Source: Celeribacter sp. HF31
Lineage (GTDB): Bacteria > Pseudomonadota > Alphaproteobacteria > Rhodobacterales > Rhodobacteraceae
Length of the DNA: 64,000 bases
NCBI RefSeq assembly: GCF_011806455.1
Contig: NZ_JAATOT010000009.1
Location: 38,393-102,392, forward strand
Reading direction: 5' to 3'
Shown in pieces: positions 46,251 through 54,839 of the stretch; within the stretch, counting starts at the first letter, position 1; each line of letters opens with the position of its first letter. Below the pieces are notes generated by a model, which was not told where the DNA came from, did not search any database, and was given only the letters and a program-made list of their open reading frames with translations. A program made the translations under genes and the position numbers.

Positions 46251-47891
46251 ATGACCGATACGATTTACGATATGGGTTTGGGCCAGACAGAGGCGAATTA
46301 CATTCCCATAACCCCTATAAGTTTCATGGCGCGCACCGCCCATGTCTACCCGGATCGCACCGCAGTGGTGTACGGCGATGTGCGCCGCAGCTGGGCGGAG
46401 ACCTATGACCGCTGCCGCCGCTTTGCCAGCGCGCTGGTGAAACGCGGCTATGGGCGCGGCGATACGGTTTCCATCTTTGCGACCAACATCCCCGAGATGT
46501 ACGAGGCGCATTTTGCCGTGCCGATGTCCGGCGCGGTTTTGAACGCGATCAACACGCGCCTCGATGCCGAAGCCGTGGCCTTTATCCTCAACCATGCGGA
46601 AACCAAAGTGTTGATCGTGGACCCGGAGCTCTCGGAGGTGGCCGCGCAGGCCGTCAAGATGACAGGCCGCGATGACATTCTCGTGCTCGATATCCTCGAC
46701 CCCCAATTCGAAGGCGGCGCGCGGATCGGCACATTGAGCTATGACGATGTTCTGGCCGAGGGCGACGCGGATTTCATGTGGGTGCCGCCGCAATCGGAAT
46801 GGGATGCGATTTCGCTCAACTATACCTCGGGCACCACCGGCAACCCGAAGGGCGTGGTCTACCATTACCGCGGCGCGCATCTCAACGCGCTCTCGAACAT
46901 CGTGATGTGGGAAATGGGCAATGCGCCGGTCTATCTCTGGACCTTGCCGATGTTCCATTGCAACGGCTGGTGTTTCCCCTGGACCATCGCGGCGGCGGCG
47001 GGAACGGCCGTCTGCCTGCGTGCTGTGCGCGAAGAGCCGATTTTCGAATTGATGAAGACAGAGAAGGTCACAAATTTCTGCGGTGCGAGTGTGGTTCTGG
47101 CGATGCTGGTTCATGCCCCCGAAGACTTGAAAAAAGGACTTCAGGCAGGGATCAAGGTGCTGACGGGGGGCGCGCCGCCTCCGGCGATCATCATCGAGAA
47201 AATGGAAGCCCTCGGCTTTGAGGTGACCCATGGCTACGGGTTGACGGAGACCTATGGCGCCGCCGTGATCTGTGCGTGGCATGACGAATGGGACGTTCGC
47301 TCGACCTCAGAGCGCGCCGAACTGAAGGCCCGTCAGGGCGTGCGCAACCTGGCCGCCGAAGGGTTGATGGTGGCGGATCCTGAGACGCTTGCGCCGGTGC
47401 CATGGGACGGGGAGACCATGGGCGAGATCTTCATGCGCGGCAATAATATCATGAAGGGCTATCTCAAGAACCCATCCGCAACAGAAAAGGCGTTCCGGGG
47501 CGGATGGTTCGCCAGTGGCGACATCGGGGTGATGCACCCGGATGGCTATGTCCAGCTCAAGGACCGCTCGAAGGACATCATCATCTCGGGCGGCGAGAAC
47601 ATCAGCTCGGTCGAGGTCGAGGACGTGTTGTTCAAACATCCCGAGATCATGGAAGCGGCGGTGGTCGCGCGGCCGCACGAGAAATGGGGCGAAACCCCCT
47701 GTGCCTTTGTCACGCTCAAGGCCGGAGCCACGGTCACGGAGGCGGAGGTGATCGCCTATTGCCGCCAGTACATGGCGCATTTCAAAGCCCCGAAAACGGT
47801 GATCTTCGGTCCGCTGCCAAAAACCTCGACAGGCAAGGTGCAGAAATTCATGCTGCGTGAACAGGCGCGGGCACTGGACTTGCAAGGCTGA
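46251..47891 (+). CDS. AMP-forming acyl-CoA ligase (DmdB-like), copy 2
   Basis: A 546-residue ligase, the same length as the copy at 33224 and clearly paralogous to it along the whole length (roughly two-thirds identical by eye in the blocks compared). P-loop YTSGTTGNPKG, MFHCNGWCFPW, YGLTETYG and PKTSTGKVQK are all present. GGAGGAGG precedes the start. Two closely related ligases in one island suggest activity on two different chain lengths or on related substrates. They have diverged enough that they are not a recent duplication. Confidence 0.92.
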   Translation: MTDTIYDMGLGQTEANYIPITPISFMARTAHVYPDRTAVVYGDVRRSWAETYDRCRRFASALVKRGYGRGDTVSIFATNIPEMYEAHFAVPMSGAVLNAINTRLDAEAVAFILNHAETKVLIVDPELSEVAAQAVKMTGRDDILVLDILDPQFEGGARIGTLSYDDVLAEGDADFMWVPPQSEWDAISLNYTSGTTGNPKGVVYHYRGAHLNALSNIVMWEMGNAPVYLWTLPMFHCNGWCFPWTIAAAAGTAVCLRAVREEPIFELMKTEKVTNFCGASVVLAMLVHAPEDLKKGLQAGIKVLTGGAPPPAIIIEKMEALGFEVTHGYGLTETYGAAVICAWHDEWDVRSTSERAELKARQGVRNLAAEGLMVADPETLAPVPWDGETMGEIFMRGNNIMKGYLKNPSATEKAFRGGWFASGDIGVMHPDGYVQLKDRSKDIIISGGENISSVEVEDVLFKHPEIMEAAVVARPHEKWGETPCAFVTLKAGATVTEAEVIAYCRQYMAHFKAPKTVIFGPLPKTSTGKVQKFMLREQARALDLQG

Positions 47892-47916
47892 CGGAGTGTC
47901 GGCGGATATGAGACGA

Positions 47917-47936
47917 GCGGGCCGGAGATGGCCCGC
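47917..47936. other. Intergenic hairpin
   Basis: Stem GCGGGCC / GGCCCGC (7 bp) around GGAGAT, between the ligase and thiolase genes, with no T-run. One of several stems at operon junctions in this region. Confidence 0.45.
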
Positions 47937-47975
47937 CCCAGACCTGCGCAACAGGCGCAATCAAAGGAGAAGACA

Positions 47976-49151
47976 ATGACAGATATTGTGGTGCTGGACG
48001 GGGCACGGACAGCGATCGGAACCTTTGGCGGATCGCTTGCGGGCACGACGCCGATCGAGATGGGAACCATCGTCGCGAAAGAGGCGCTGGCACGCTCCGG
48101 CGTCGAGGGCGGCCAGATCGAAACCGTGGTCTTTGGCCATGTCATCAACACTGAGCCACGCGACATGTACGTCAGCCGGGCGGCGTCTGTCGGCGCGGGT
48201 GTGCCGAACAAGGCCTCCGCCATGAACGTCAACCGGCTCTGCGGCTCCGGGCTTCAGGCCATCGTCTCGGCGACGCAATCGCTGATGTTGGGCGACGCCT
48301 CTTTCGCGCTCGCAGGCGGCAGCGAAAACATGAGCCGCGCGCCCTATATCCTGCCCGCCCTGCGTTGGGGGCAGAAGATGGGCGACACCGGCGCGACCGA
48401 TATGATGCTCGGCGCGCTGTCCTGTCCGTTCGGCACCGGTCACATGGGGATCACGGCGGAGAATGTCGCCTCGGAATACGGCATCACCCGCGAGGCGCAG
48501 GACGCCTTTGCGCAGCTAAGTCAGGAACGCGCCCTCAAGGCCATCGAGGCCGGGCATTTCAAATCCCAGATCGTGCCCGTCGAGGTCCGCGTCAAACGGG
48601 ACATGGTGGCCTTTGAGACCGATGAACACCCCAAGGCCAGCACGCTCGAGAACCTCGCCAAACTGCGCCCGGCCTTCCAAAAAGACGGCTCAGTGACGGC
48701 AGGCAATGCCTCCGGCCTCAACGACGGGGCGGCGGCGGTCGTTTTGGCGACGGCAGATGCCGCGACCAAAGCGGGGCTGAAACCGCGCGCCCGCATCCTC
48801 GGATATCACGTTGCAGGGGTCCGCCCCGAGGTGATGGGCACCGGCCCGATCCCCGCGGTCGAAGGGCTTTTGTCCCGCACCGGGCTGTCGCTCGCCGATT
48901 TCGATGTGATCGAGTCGAACGAAGCCTTTGCCGCGCAGGCGCTGGCCGTGAGCAACACACTGGGCATGGACCCGGCCAAGGTGAACCCGAACGGCGGCGC
49001 GATTGCCCTCGGTCACCCGATCGGGGCCTCTGGCACGATCCTGTTCATCAAGGCGCTCTATGAGTTGGAACGCACCGGCCAGAAACGCGCGCTGATCACC
49101 ATGTGCATCGGCGGCGGGCAGGGGATTGCCGTGGCCATCGAAGCGCTGTGA
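47976..49151 (+). CDS. Acetyl-CoA acyltransferase (thiolase)
   Basis: A 391-residue type II thiolase. Catalytic Cys is in NRLCGSGLQAI near residue 90, with NGGAIALGHPIGASG near 345 (His) and CIGGGQGIA near 378 (second Cys). Cleaves 3-oxoacyl-CoA with CoA to release acetyl-CoA. Start at 47976 follows AAAGGAGA; the frame is open 16 codons earlier. It could serve both this island and the 3-oxoacyl-CoA made from the carboxylase product downstream (inference). Confidence 0.94.
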   Translation: MTDIVVLDGARTAIGTFGGSLAGTTPIEMGTIVAKEALARSGVEGGQIETVVFGHVINTEPRDMYVSRAASVGAGVPNKASAMNVNRLCGSGLQAIVSATQSLMLGDASFALAGGSENMSRAPYILPALRWGQKMGDTGATDMMLGALSCPFGTGHMGITAENVASEYGITREAQDAFAQLSQERALKAIEAGHFKSQIVPVEVRVKRDMVAFETDEHPKASTLENLAKLRPAFQKDGSVTAGNASGLNDGAAAVVLATADAATKAGLKPRARILGYHVAGVRPEVMGTGPIPAVEGLLSRTGLSLADFDVIESNEAFAAQALAVSNTLGMDPAKVNPNGGAIALGHPIGASGTILFIKALYELERTGQKRALITMCIGGGQGIAVAIEAL

Positions 49152-49235
49152 CGGCGATATGAGACAAAACGGGGCGCGCGCGACGGGCCCCGTTCGCCAC
49201 ATCTGCGGGTGTGGCCAAAATCAGAGGATAATTTC

Positions 49236-49712
49236 ATGCACACCATCGACACCAGCCGTCTGGCGCCCATCCCGATTGACGCGCTCAGAACCCTGTCCGG
49301 GGTCGAGCTGTTCAAACGCGTTATCGCGGGGGACCTGCCCGCGCCGCAGGTTTGCGGCGTCGCCAACGAATGGATGTTGGAGATCGAAGAGGGCCGCGCA
49401 CTTTGGGAAGCCAGCCCGCCCGAGAATTTCGTCAATCCGATGGGCGGCGTGCATGGCGGTTGGGCGATGACGGTGCTCGATACGGCCTTGGGTTGCGCGG
49501 TGCATTCGATGCTCCCGGCGGGCACCGGATACACCACGATGGAGGTCAAAACCAACCTGACGCGCGCGCCAAAAGTCGGCGAGCGCTACCTCTGCGAGGG
49601 CAAAATCCTGACCGCCGGACGCCGCACGGCCACCGCGGAAGCAAAACTGTTTGACGCGCAGAACCGGGTCGTCGCCTTCGGCACGACCACCTGTCTGATT
49701 TTGGACTTCTGA
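49236..49712 (+). CDS. PaaI-type hotdog thioesterase
   Basis: A 158-residue hotdog-fold thioesterase. The NPMGGVHGGWAMTVLDTALGCAV block near residue 68 is the PaaI/YdiI signature (HGG and the catalytic Asp/Glu equivalent), and the second half MEVKTNLTRAPKVGERYLCEGKILTAGRRTATAEAKLFD is standard. It probably hydrolyses stalled aryl- or acyl-CoA to free CoA. Start chosen at 49236 (AGAGGA upstream). A short C-rich hairpin lies in the 84-bp gap after the thiolase. Confidence 0.87.
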   Translation: MHTIDTSRLAPIPIDALRTLSGVELFKRVIAGDLPAPQVCGVANEWMLEIEEGRALWEASPPENFVNPMGGVHGGWAMTVLDTALGCAVHSMLPAGTGYTTMEVKTNLTRAPKVGERYLCEGKILTAGRRTATAEAKLFDAQNRVVAFGTTTCLILDF

Positions 49713-50159
49713 CACGCGGGTGGCCGCGCGCCGCGCGCCAGTCGATCATGACACACAGATAAAACGGCAAAGGCGGCGCACCCGGGGTGTGACCGCCAGA
49801 AAACCGTCGGTCCTTTCGGTGCCTAATGCGACTAGACCCCGCTCAGGCCCCCGTTCAGGCCCCCCGACCAGCCAGCTTACTGCGGACGCGAACGTCCGAA
49901 TTATGGACATGGGCGCCTCGCCTGACGCGATGCCAATCCGGCCAGGAAAATAAAAAACCTTTATATTTCAAAACAAAACCCCCTTTCCCCCGCACAGGCT
50001 CCGGGTTCGGAAGTGTTTCTGCTTCACCTGTTGGCAGGCGTATTTCAGCGGTTTGGCGACAGAGGAGAGCGTCGACCCGCCATGATCCGCCGGGCGCAAA
50101 TCCTGCGCCCGCAGGGGCCGGTTTGCCCCAGGCATCAAAAACGGGAGGAGAAATGCACA
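49713..50159. promoter_or_regulatory. apc upstream region
   Basis: A 447-bp gap before the carboxylase operon, partly AT-rich (about 49950-49990). CGGAAGTGTTTCTGC (50008-50022) keeps the GG and GC dinucleotides of a sigma-54 promoter at the required 10-bp separation but matches the rest weakly. TGGCAG at 50032 lacks a correctly placed GC. A sigma-54 promoter is expected because the regulator beyond the operon is a sigma-54 activator. GGGAGGAG sets the start of the first gene. Confidence 0.4.
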
Positions 50160-52094
50160 ATGGCATTTCAGATCAATATCGATAACGGCGGGACGCTGAC
50201 CGATGTTTGCATCATGTCCGACGAGGGCGTGAAAAAAACCAAGGTTCTGACCACGCCCTACGATCTGTCGAAATGTTTTTTCGAAGGTCTGCAAAAGGCA
50301 TCCGAGACCCTTTACGGGGCTGAAGATGTCAAACGCCTGCTCGAAGAGGTGGAACTGATCCGCTATTCGACGACACAGGGCACCAACGCGATTTGCGAAC
50401 GCAAGGGGCCGAAACTGGGTCTCATTCTTGACAGCACGGCGACGGATCTGGCCGAGGCGCTTCGGGCGCATGACCCGGAGGTCTACGACGCTTTGGTCGG
50501 GGACCGTGTCGCCTATATCGACACCGCCATTCTCGAAACCTCGGAAGCCGAAGTCGAGATTGTGAAGACGATCAACGAGCTCACGGCCAAAGGCGCGAAC
50601 CGTCTGGTCGTGTCGTTCGGTGGCACCGGATTCCACGCCAATGAGGACAAGGTCAAGAAGGTCGTACTGCGCAAATATCCGCGCCATCTTCTGGGCGCCG
50701 TTCCGGTGCTCTACGCCTCCGATCTGACGGTGGACCGCGCGCCCGAACGCCGGGCCTGGTCCGCGTTGATCAACGCTTTTCTGCACACCTCGATGGAGGC
50801 GTTTCTGTTCCAGGCGGAAAACCGGTTGCGCGACTATCGCACCAAGAACCCGCTGTTGATCTTCCGCAACGATGGCGATGCCTCGCGGGTGGCCAAGACC
50901 GTGGCGATCAAGACCTATTCCTCCGGTCCGCGCGGCGGCATGGAAGGCATGCGGGTGTTTGCCGGCATGTACGGGTTCCGCGATGCGGTCTCGGTTGACG
51001 TCGGTGGCACCACCACGGACATCGGCCAATGCACGGATGGCAGAGTCGCCGAGATTCGGCGCGGCCATGTCGAAGGGATCTCCGTGTCCTTCCCGCTGTG
51101 CGAGATTTCCAGCGCCGGGGCAGGGGGCAGTTCTGTGTTCAAGGCGAAGGACGGTGCGATTGCGATCGGTCCGGAAAGTGTTGGCGCCCTGCCGGGACCG
51201 GCCTGTTTCGGTCGTGGTGGCAAAGAGGCGACGATCACCGACGCCAGCCTGCTGTCGGGGTTGCTCGATCCGGGATCGTATTTCGGCGGCGGCATGGGCC
51301 TCGATGCGGCACGGGCCGAAGCGGCCGTGATGGCGAATGTCGGCACGCCTCTGGGGCTCGATCTCGACGCCGCCATTCAGGCGATGTCGGATGCGTTCGA
51401 GGCCAAGATCGCGGCTGAGTTGCACCGGTTTACGACCATTTCCGAGGACACCGTGCTGATGGCCTTCGGCGGCGCGGGTCCGCTCAATGCCTGTGGCGTG
51501 GCCGAAAAGGCCGGGATCAAGCGGGTCGCCATCCCGGCGATGGCGGCGGTCTTCTCGGCCTATGGCATCGGCGCGTGCAACGTCTCGCAAAACTATGCGG
51601 TCGATCTGGCCGAACACACCAGCGAAGCCCTCAAGACCACGCTCGACAGCCTCGAACAGAAAGCCGCCCGCGACATGTTCGCCGAAGGGTTCGAGCAAGG
51701 CAGTTACACGGTCACGGCGCGTCTGGTGGCACAATCCGGCGATACGGAAACGGTGCACGACCTGAACGGCTCCGAGGAGTTCCCGGCGGAGATGGCCGGG
51801 GCAGATGCCGTCGAGTTGGAACTCTCCGCCGTCAAATCGCTGCGCAAGTCCGAGGCCAAACAGGTCGCGGTGACACGCAAAGCCGCGGCCAAGGCCGATG
51901 GCACGCGCACGGTGTTGGTGCCGGAGCAGGGGCGGATCGACTTGCCGGTCTATCGCCTGAACGTGATGCAGCCGGGCGATTTCGCCGCCGGGCCGGCGAT
52001 CCTCGAAGAGGATTATTTCACTGCCCGCATTCCTGCGGGTTGGACCTTCACCGTCTCAGACGCCGGTGATGTCATTCTGGATCGGGAGGAGTAA
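50160..52094 (+). CDS. apc1: ATP-dependent (acetophenone-type) carboxylase, HyuA-like subunit 1
   Basis: A 644-residue (about 69 kDa) hydantoinase A/oxoprolinase-like subunit. Its N-terminal phosphate-binding motif reads INIDNGGTLTDVC, where most relatives have DIGGTFTD, while the second motif VDVGGTTTDIG near residue 280 is regular. STTQGTNAICERKGPKLGLI near 70 and PGPACFGRGGKEATITDASLLSG near 345 are family blocks. First of five genes whose order and size pattern matches acetophenone carboxylase. The ATG at 50160 follows GGGAGGAG; the frame is open 49 codons before this. Confidence 0.75.
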   Translation: MAFQINIDNGGTLTDVCIMSDEGVKKTKVLTTPYDLSKCFFEGLQKASETLYGAEDVKRLLEEVELIRYSTTQGTNAICERKGPKLGLILDSTATDLAEALRAHDPEVYDALVGDRVAYIDTAILETSEAEVEIVKTINELTAKGANRLVVSFGGTGFHANEDKVKKVVLRKYPRHLLGAVPVLYASDLTVDRAPERRAWSALINAFLHTSMEAFLFQAENRLRDYRTKNPLLIFRNDGDASRVAKTVAIKTYSSGPRGGMEGMRVFAGMYGFRDAVSVDVGGTTTDIGQCTDGRVAEIRRGHVEGISVSFPLCEISSAGAGGSSVFKAKDGAIAIGPESVGALPGPACFGRGGKEATITDASLLSGLLDPGSYFGGGMGLDAARAEAAVMANVGTPLGLDLDAAIQAMSDAFEAKIAAELHRFTTISEDTVLMAFGGAGPLNACGVAEKAGIKRVAIPAMAAVFSAYGIGACNVSQNYAVDLAEHTSEALKTTLDSLEQKAARDMFAEGFEQGSYTVTARLVAQSGDTETVHDLNGSEEFPAEMAGADAVELELSAVKSLRKSEAKQVAVTRKAAAKADGTRTVLVPEQGRIDLPVYRLNVMQPGDFAAGPAILEEDYFTARIPAGWTFTVSDAGDVILDREE

Positions 52095-52099
52095 GGCCG

Positions 52100-52498
52100 A
52101 TGAAAATTCCTATGACTGAGTATCTGCGGATCGACCTTGAAACGGAAAAATGGGAATGCCGTGTTTGCGATCATGTGATCGCGCCGGCGGAGGGCAATTA
52201 CAAGGAAGGTCTGTTGGTGCACAACCGCGACCCGCGGGACATCCACCCGCCGGTGATCGACCCGGACAAGTACCGCTTCACCTTTAGCCCGGACCCGGAC
52301 TGGGTGCGTATCCTCGAATTCTGCTGCCCGAGCTGCGGCACGCAGGTCGAGACAGAATACGCGATCCCGGGTCACCCGCCGCTGTGGGACATGCAGGTCG
52401 ATGTGGCCGCGCTGAAAGCCCAATGGGCCGCGCGCGGTCCGGAGATGCTGCCGGACGCCGGACCTGTCGTGGTCCCGAGCCGGGCGCACAGCCACTAA
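52100..52498 (+). CDS. apc2: Carboxylase small zinc-binding subunit
   Basis: A 132-residue (about 15 kDa) protein with two Cys pairs, CRVC near residue 20 and CCPSC near 75, a likely zinc knuckle. It resembles the small gamma-type subunit of acetone and acetophenone carboxylases. It begins 5 bp after the first subunit and so is coupled to it. It has no recognised catalytic motif of its own; in the complexes it is structural. Confidence 0.75.
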   Translation: MKIPMTEYLRIDLETEKWECRVCDHVIAPAEGNYKEGLLVHNRDPRDIHPPVIDPDKYRFTFSPDPDWVRILEFCCPSCGTQVETEYAIPGHPPLWDMQVDVAALKAQWAARGPEMLPDAGPVVVPSRAHSH

Positions 52499-52559
52499 GC
52501 CAGATCATCTGTCGCCCGCAGCAAAGCTCCGGGCGGACTATCCGACATCTCAAGAGGAA

Positions 52560-52599
52560 GTGCCGGGACGGCCGTCAAGGAGGACGGCATCCCGGGCAC
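52560..52599. other. Long intergenic hairpin between small and second large subunit
   Basis: An imperfect stem with outer arms GTGCCGGGA / TCCCGGGCAC (one bulged G) and inner arms GCCGTC / GACGGC around AAGGAG. No T-run follows. The 115-bp gap it occupies is the widest within the operon, and the stem may adjust the ratio of subunits. Confidence 0.5.
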
Positions 52600-52613
52600 G
52601 ATAGGGAGAGAGA

Positions 52614-54770
52614 ATGAAACGTGTATCCGTTGATATCGGTGGGACCTTTACCGACTGTTTCGTCGTTTGGGGCAATCAGTATATCGAGACCAAGGCGCTC
52701 ACCACGCACCACAACCTCGCCATGGGCTTCAACGAAGCGCTCGGCAAGGCCTGTAGCGAGCTGGACGTCGATCTTGAACAGGTCCTGACCGAGGTGGACA
52801 GTGTCCGCTACGCCACCACGCTCGGCACCAATGCGCTGATCGAACACAAGGGGCCGAAAATCGGCATGTTGGTCACCGCCGGCTACGAGGCCACCGTGCC
52901 GCTCAGCCGCGCGCGCGGCTATGGCGAGGGGCTCGACAATCTGGGTCAGCAAGACATGCCCAACGCCGAACGTCCGGCACCGCTGGTCGAGGCCCATATG
53001 ATCCGCGGGGTGCGCGAGCGCCTCGATTTCCAAGGCCGGGAAGTGATGGGGCTGGACGAGGCCGATGTGCGTCACCAACTGCGTGAGTTGGTTGACCGCG
53101 GGGCCCAGATCATCGTCGTCGCGCTGGTCAACGCGGTGGTGAACCCGGTCCACGAACAGCGCATCGAAGAGATCCTGCTTGAGGAATACCCCTCGCATCT
53201 TTTGGGCGCGATCCCGGTGATCCTGTCGCATCAGGTGGCGGGCCGGAAAGGCGAATATGTCCGCTCGACCTCGGCCATCGTCGACGGCTACCTGCACTCG
53301 ACCATGTATCACGCGCTCTCGCAGCTTGAACAGAACCTGCGGACGCACAGCTATGAAAAGCCGATGCTGGTGATCCACAACTCCGGCGGCATGGCACAGC
53401 TCAACTCGACCGACGCCTTGCAGACGATCCACTCCGGCCCGGTCTCCGGGATCGGCGCCTCCGAGCATCTGTCGCTTCAGACCGAGCTTGGCAATGTCGT
53501 GGCGACCGACATGGGCGGCACCTCTTACGACATCGGTATCGTCGTCGAGGGGGGGATCAAACACTATGATTTCAACCCGGTGATCGACCGTTGGCTGGTC
53601 TCCGTGCCGATGGTGCACCTGGTGACGCTGGGCGCGGGGGGCGGCTCTGTCGCCTCCTATGACCGGATGTACAAAACCGTGCAATGCGGGCCGGAAAGTG
53701 CGGGCTCCGATCCGGGACCGGCCTGTTACGACCGTGGCGGCATGAAAGCCACCGTCACCGATGCCGATCTTCTGCTCGGGTATCTCGATGCAGAAAACTA
53801 CGCTGGCGGGTCCATTCCGCTCAACCCGCGCCGGGCCAAGGCCGTCATTGAGGACACGATTTGCGACGAGCTCGATTGCGAGGTGATCGAAGCGGCCAAG
53901 CTGATCCGTGAAAAGGTCGATGACAACATGGCCAACGGGTTGTTCACCGAACTGCGGGCGCGCGGGTATGATCCCAAGGATTTCACCATGCTGGCCTATG
54001 GCGGCAACGGTCCGCTGCATTGCTGCGGCATCGCCCAGAACCTGTCGATCGACAAGATCCTGGCGCCGCCGCTCAGCTCGGTGTTCTCGGCCGTCGGCGC
54101 GGGCAACATGCACCAACTCCACATCCACGAGCAATCGCTCTATCTGGTGCTCTACGACAGCAACACCCGACATATCTTCGACGACTATACCCGGTTCAAC
54201 GGCATCGTCGCGGAGCTCAAGGAAAAGGGCCGTCAGGACCTTTTGCGTCAGGGTGTCGCCGCCGAGGACATCTATCACGATCTCGAACTGGACATGCGCT
54301 ATGGCAACCAGTTGGTGCAGACCACGGCGGTCATTCCGCAGCATGAGCTGCGCGGTCCGGCCGATGTTCTGGCGATGATCTCGCAATTCTCGACCGACTA
54401 CGGCAAGCGCTTTGGCGAAGGCTCGCAGGCGCCCGAGGCGGGCATTCGGATCAACACCATCCGCGTCGCCACCTATGCCAAGCACGAGACGGTGAAGTTC
54501 CAGGACATCAAGCCGGTCGAAAAAGCCGCGCGCCTGGCACCGCCAGCACCGGAAGAGACCCGCACCTGTCACTTCGTCGGTCAGGACGGGCCGGTCGAGA
54601 CCCCTGTCTGGGCCCGCAAGGACCTCGACCCCGGTGTCGAGATCGAGGGGCCGGCTATTGTCGCCTCCGAGGTCACGACCTTCCTCGTCAATCCCGGCTG
54701 GACGCTTGTTGCCGCGAAACAGGGTGCCACCTGGTTCCTGCGCAACGAGACCCCCGCCATCACGCACTAA
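52614..54770 (+). CDS. apc3: ATP-dependent (acetophenone-type) carboxylase, HyuA-like subunit 2
   Basis: A 718-residue (about 78 kDa) HyuA/oxoprolinase-like subunit, with a canonical N-terminal VDIGGTFTDCFVV, YATTLGTNALIEHKGPKIGMLVTAG near residue 70, DMGGTSYDIGIVVEGG near 300 and PGPACYDRGGMKATVTDADLLLGYLD near 368. Paired with subunit 1, it gives a carboxylase with two HyuA-like chains. The family phosphorylates bicarbonate or the ketone enol with ATP. Follows a hairpin, with GGGAGAGAG as ribosome-binding site. Confidence 0.78.
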   Translation: MKRVSVDIGGTFTDCFVVWGNQYIETKALTTHHNLAMGFNEALGKACSELDVDLEQVLTEVDSVRYATTLGTNALIEHKGPKIGMLVTAGYEATVPLSRARGYGEGLDNLGQQDMPNAERPAPLVEAHMIRGVRERLDFQGREVMGLDEADVRHQLRELVDRGAQIIVVALVNAVVNPVHEQRIEEILLEEYPSHLLGAIPVILSHQVAGRKGEYVRSTSAIVDGYLHSTMYHALSQLEQNLRTHSYEKPMLVIHNSGGMAQLNSTDALQTIHSGPVSGIGASEHLSLQTELGNVVATDMGGTSYDIGIVVEGGIKHYDFNPVIDRWLVSVPMVHLVTLGAGGGSVASYDRMYKTVQCGPESAGSDPGPACYDRGGMKATVTDADLLLGYLDAENYAGGSIPLNPRRAKAVIEDTICDELDCEVIEAAKLIREKVDDNMANGLFTELRARGYDPKDFTMLAYGGNGPLHCCGIAQNLSIDKILAPPLSSVFSAVGAGNMHQLHIHEQSLYLVLYDSNTRHIFDDYTRFNGIVAELKEKGRQDLLRQGVAAEDIYHDLELDMRYGNQLVQTTAVIPQHELRGPADVLAMISQFSTDYGKRFGEGSQAPEAGIRINTIRVATYAKHETVKFQDIKPVEKAARLAPPAPEETRTCHFVGQDGPVETPVWARKDLDPGVEIEGPAIVASEVTTFLVNPGWTLVAAKQGATWFLRNETPAITH

Positions 54771-54780
54771 CGCACGGGTT

Positions 54781-54808
54781 CCCCCGGCACATGGAGGCGT
54801 GCCGGGGG
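54781..54808. other. Perfect intergenic hairpin between apc3 and apc4
   Basis: A 10-bp perfect stem CCCCCGGCAC / GTGCCGGGGG around ATGGAGGC, without T-run, in the 69-bp gap between the large subunits. Likely mRNA stabiliser or attenuator. Confidence 0.6.
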
Positions 54809-54839
54809 ACACCTCAATCCGACAGGAGGAGAGAAGACT

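Noticed and set aside
50032..50050. TGGCAG at 50032 as a sigma-54 promoter
   Set aside because: The base pair at the required -12 position is TC, not GC.
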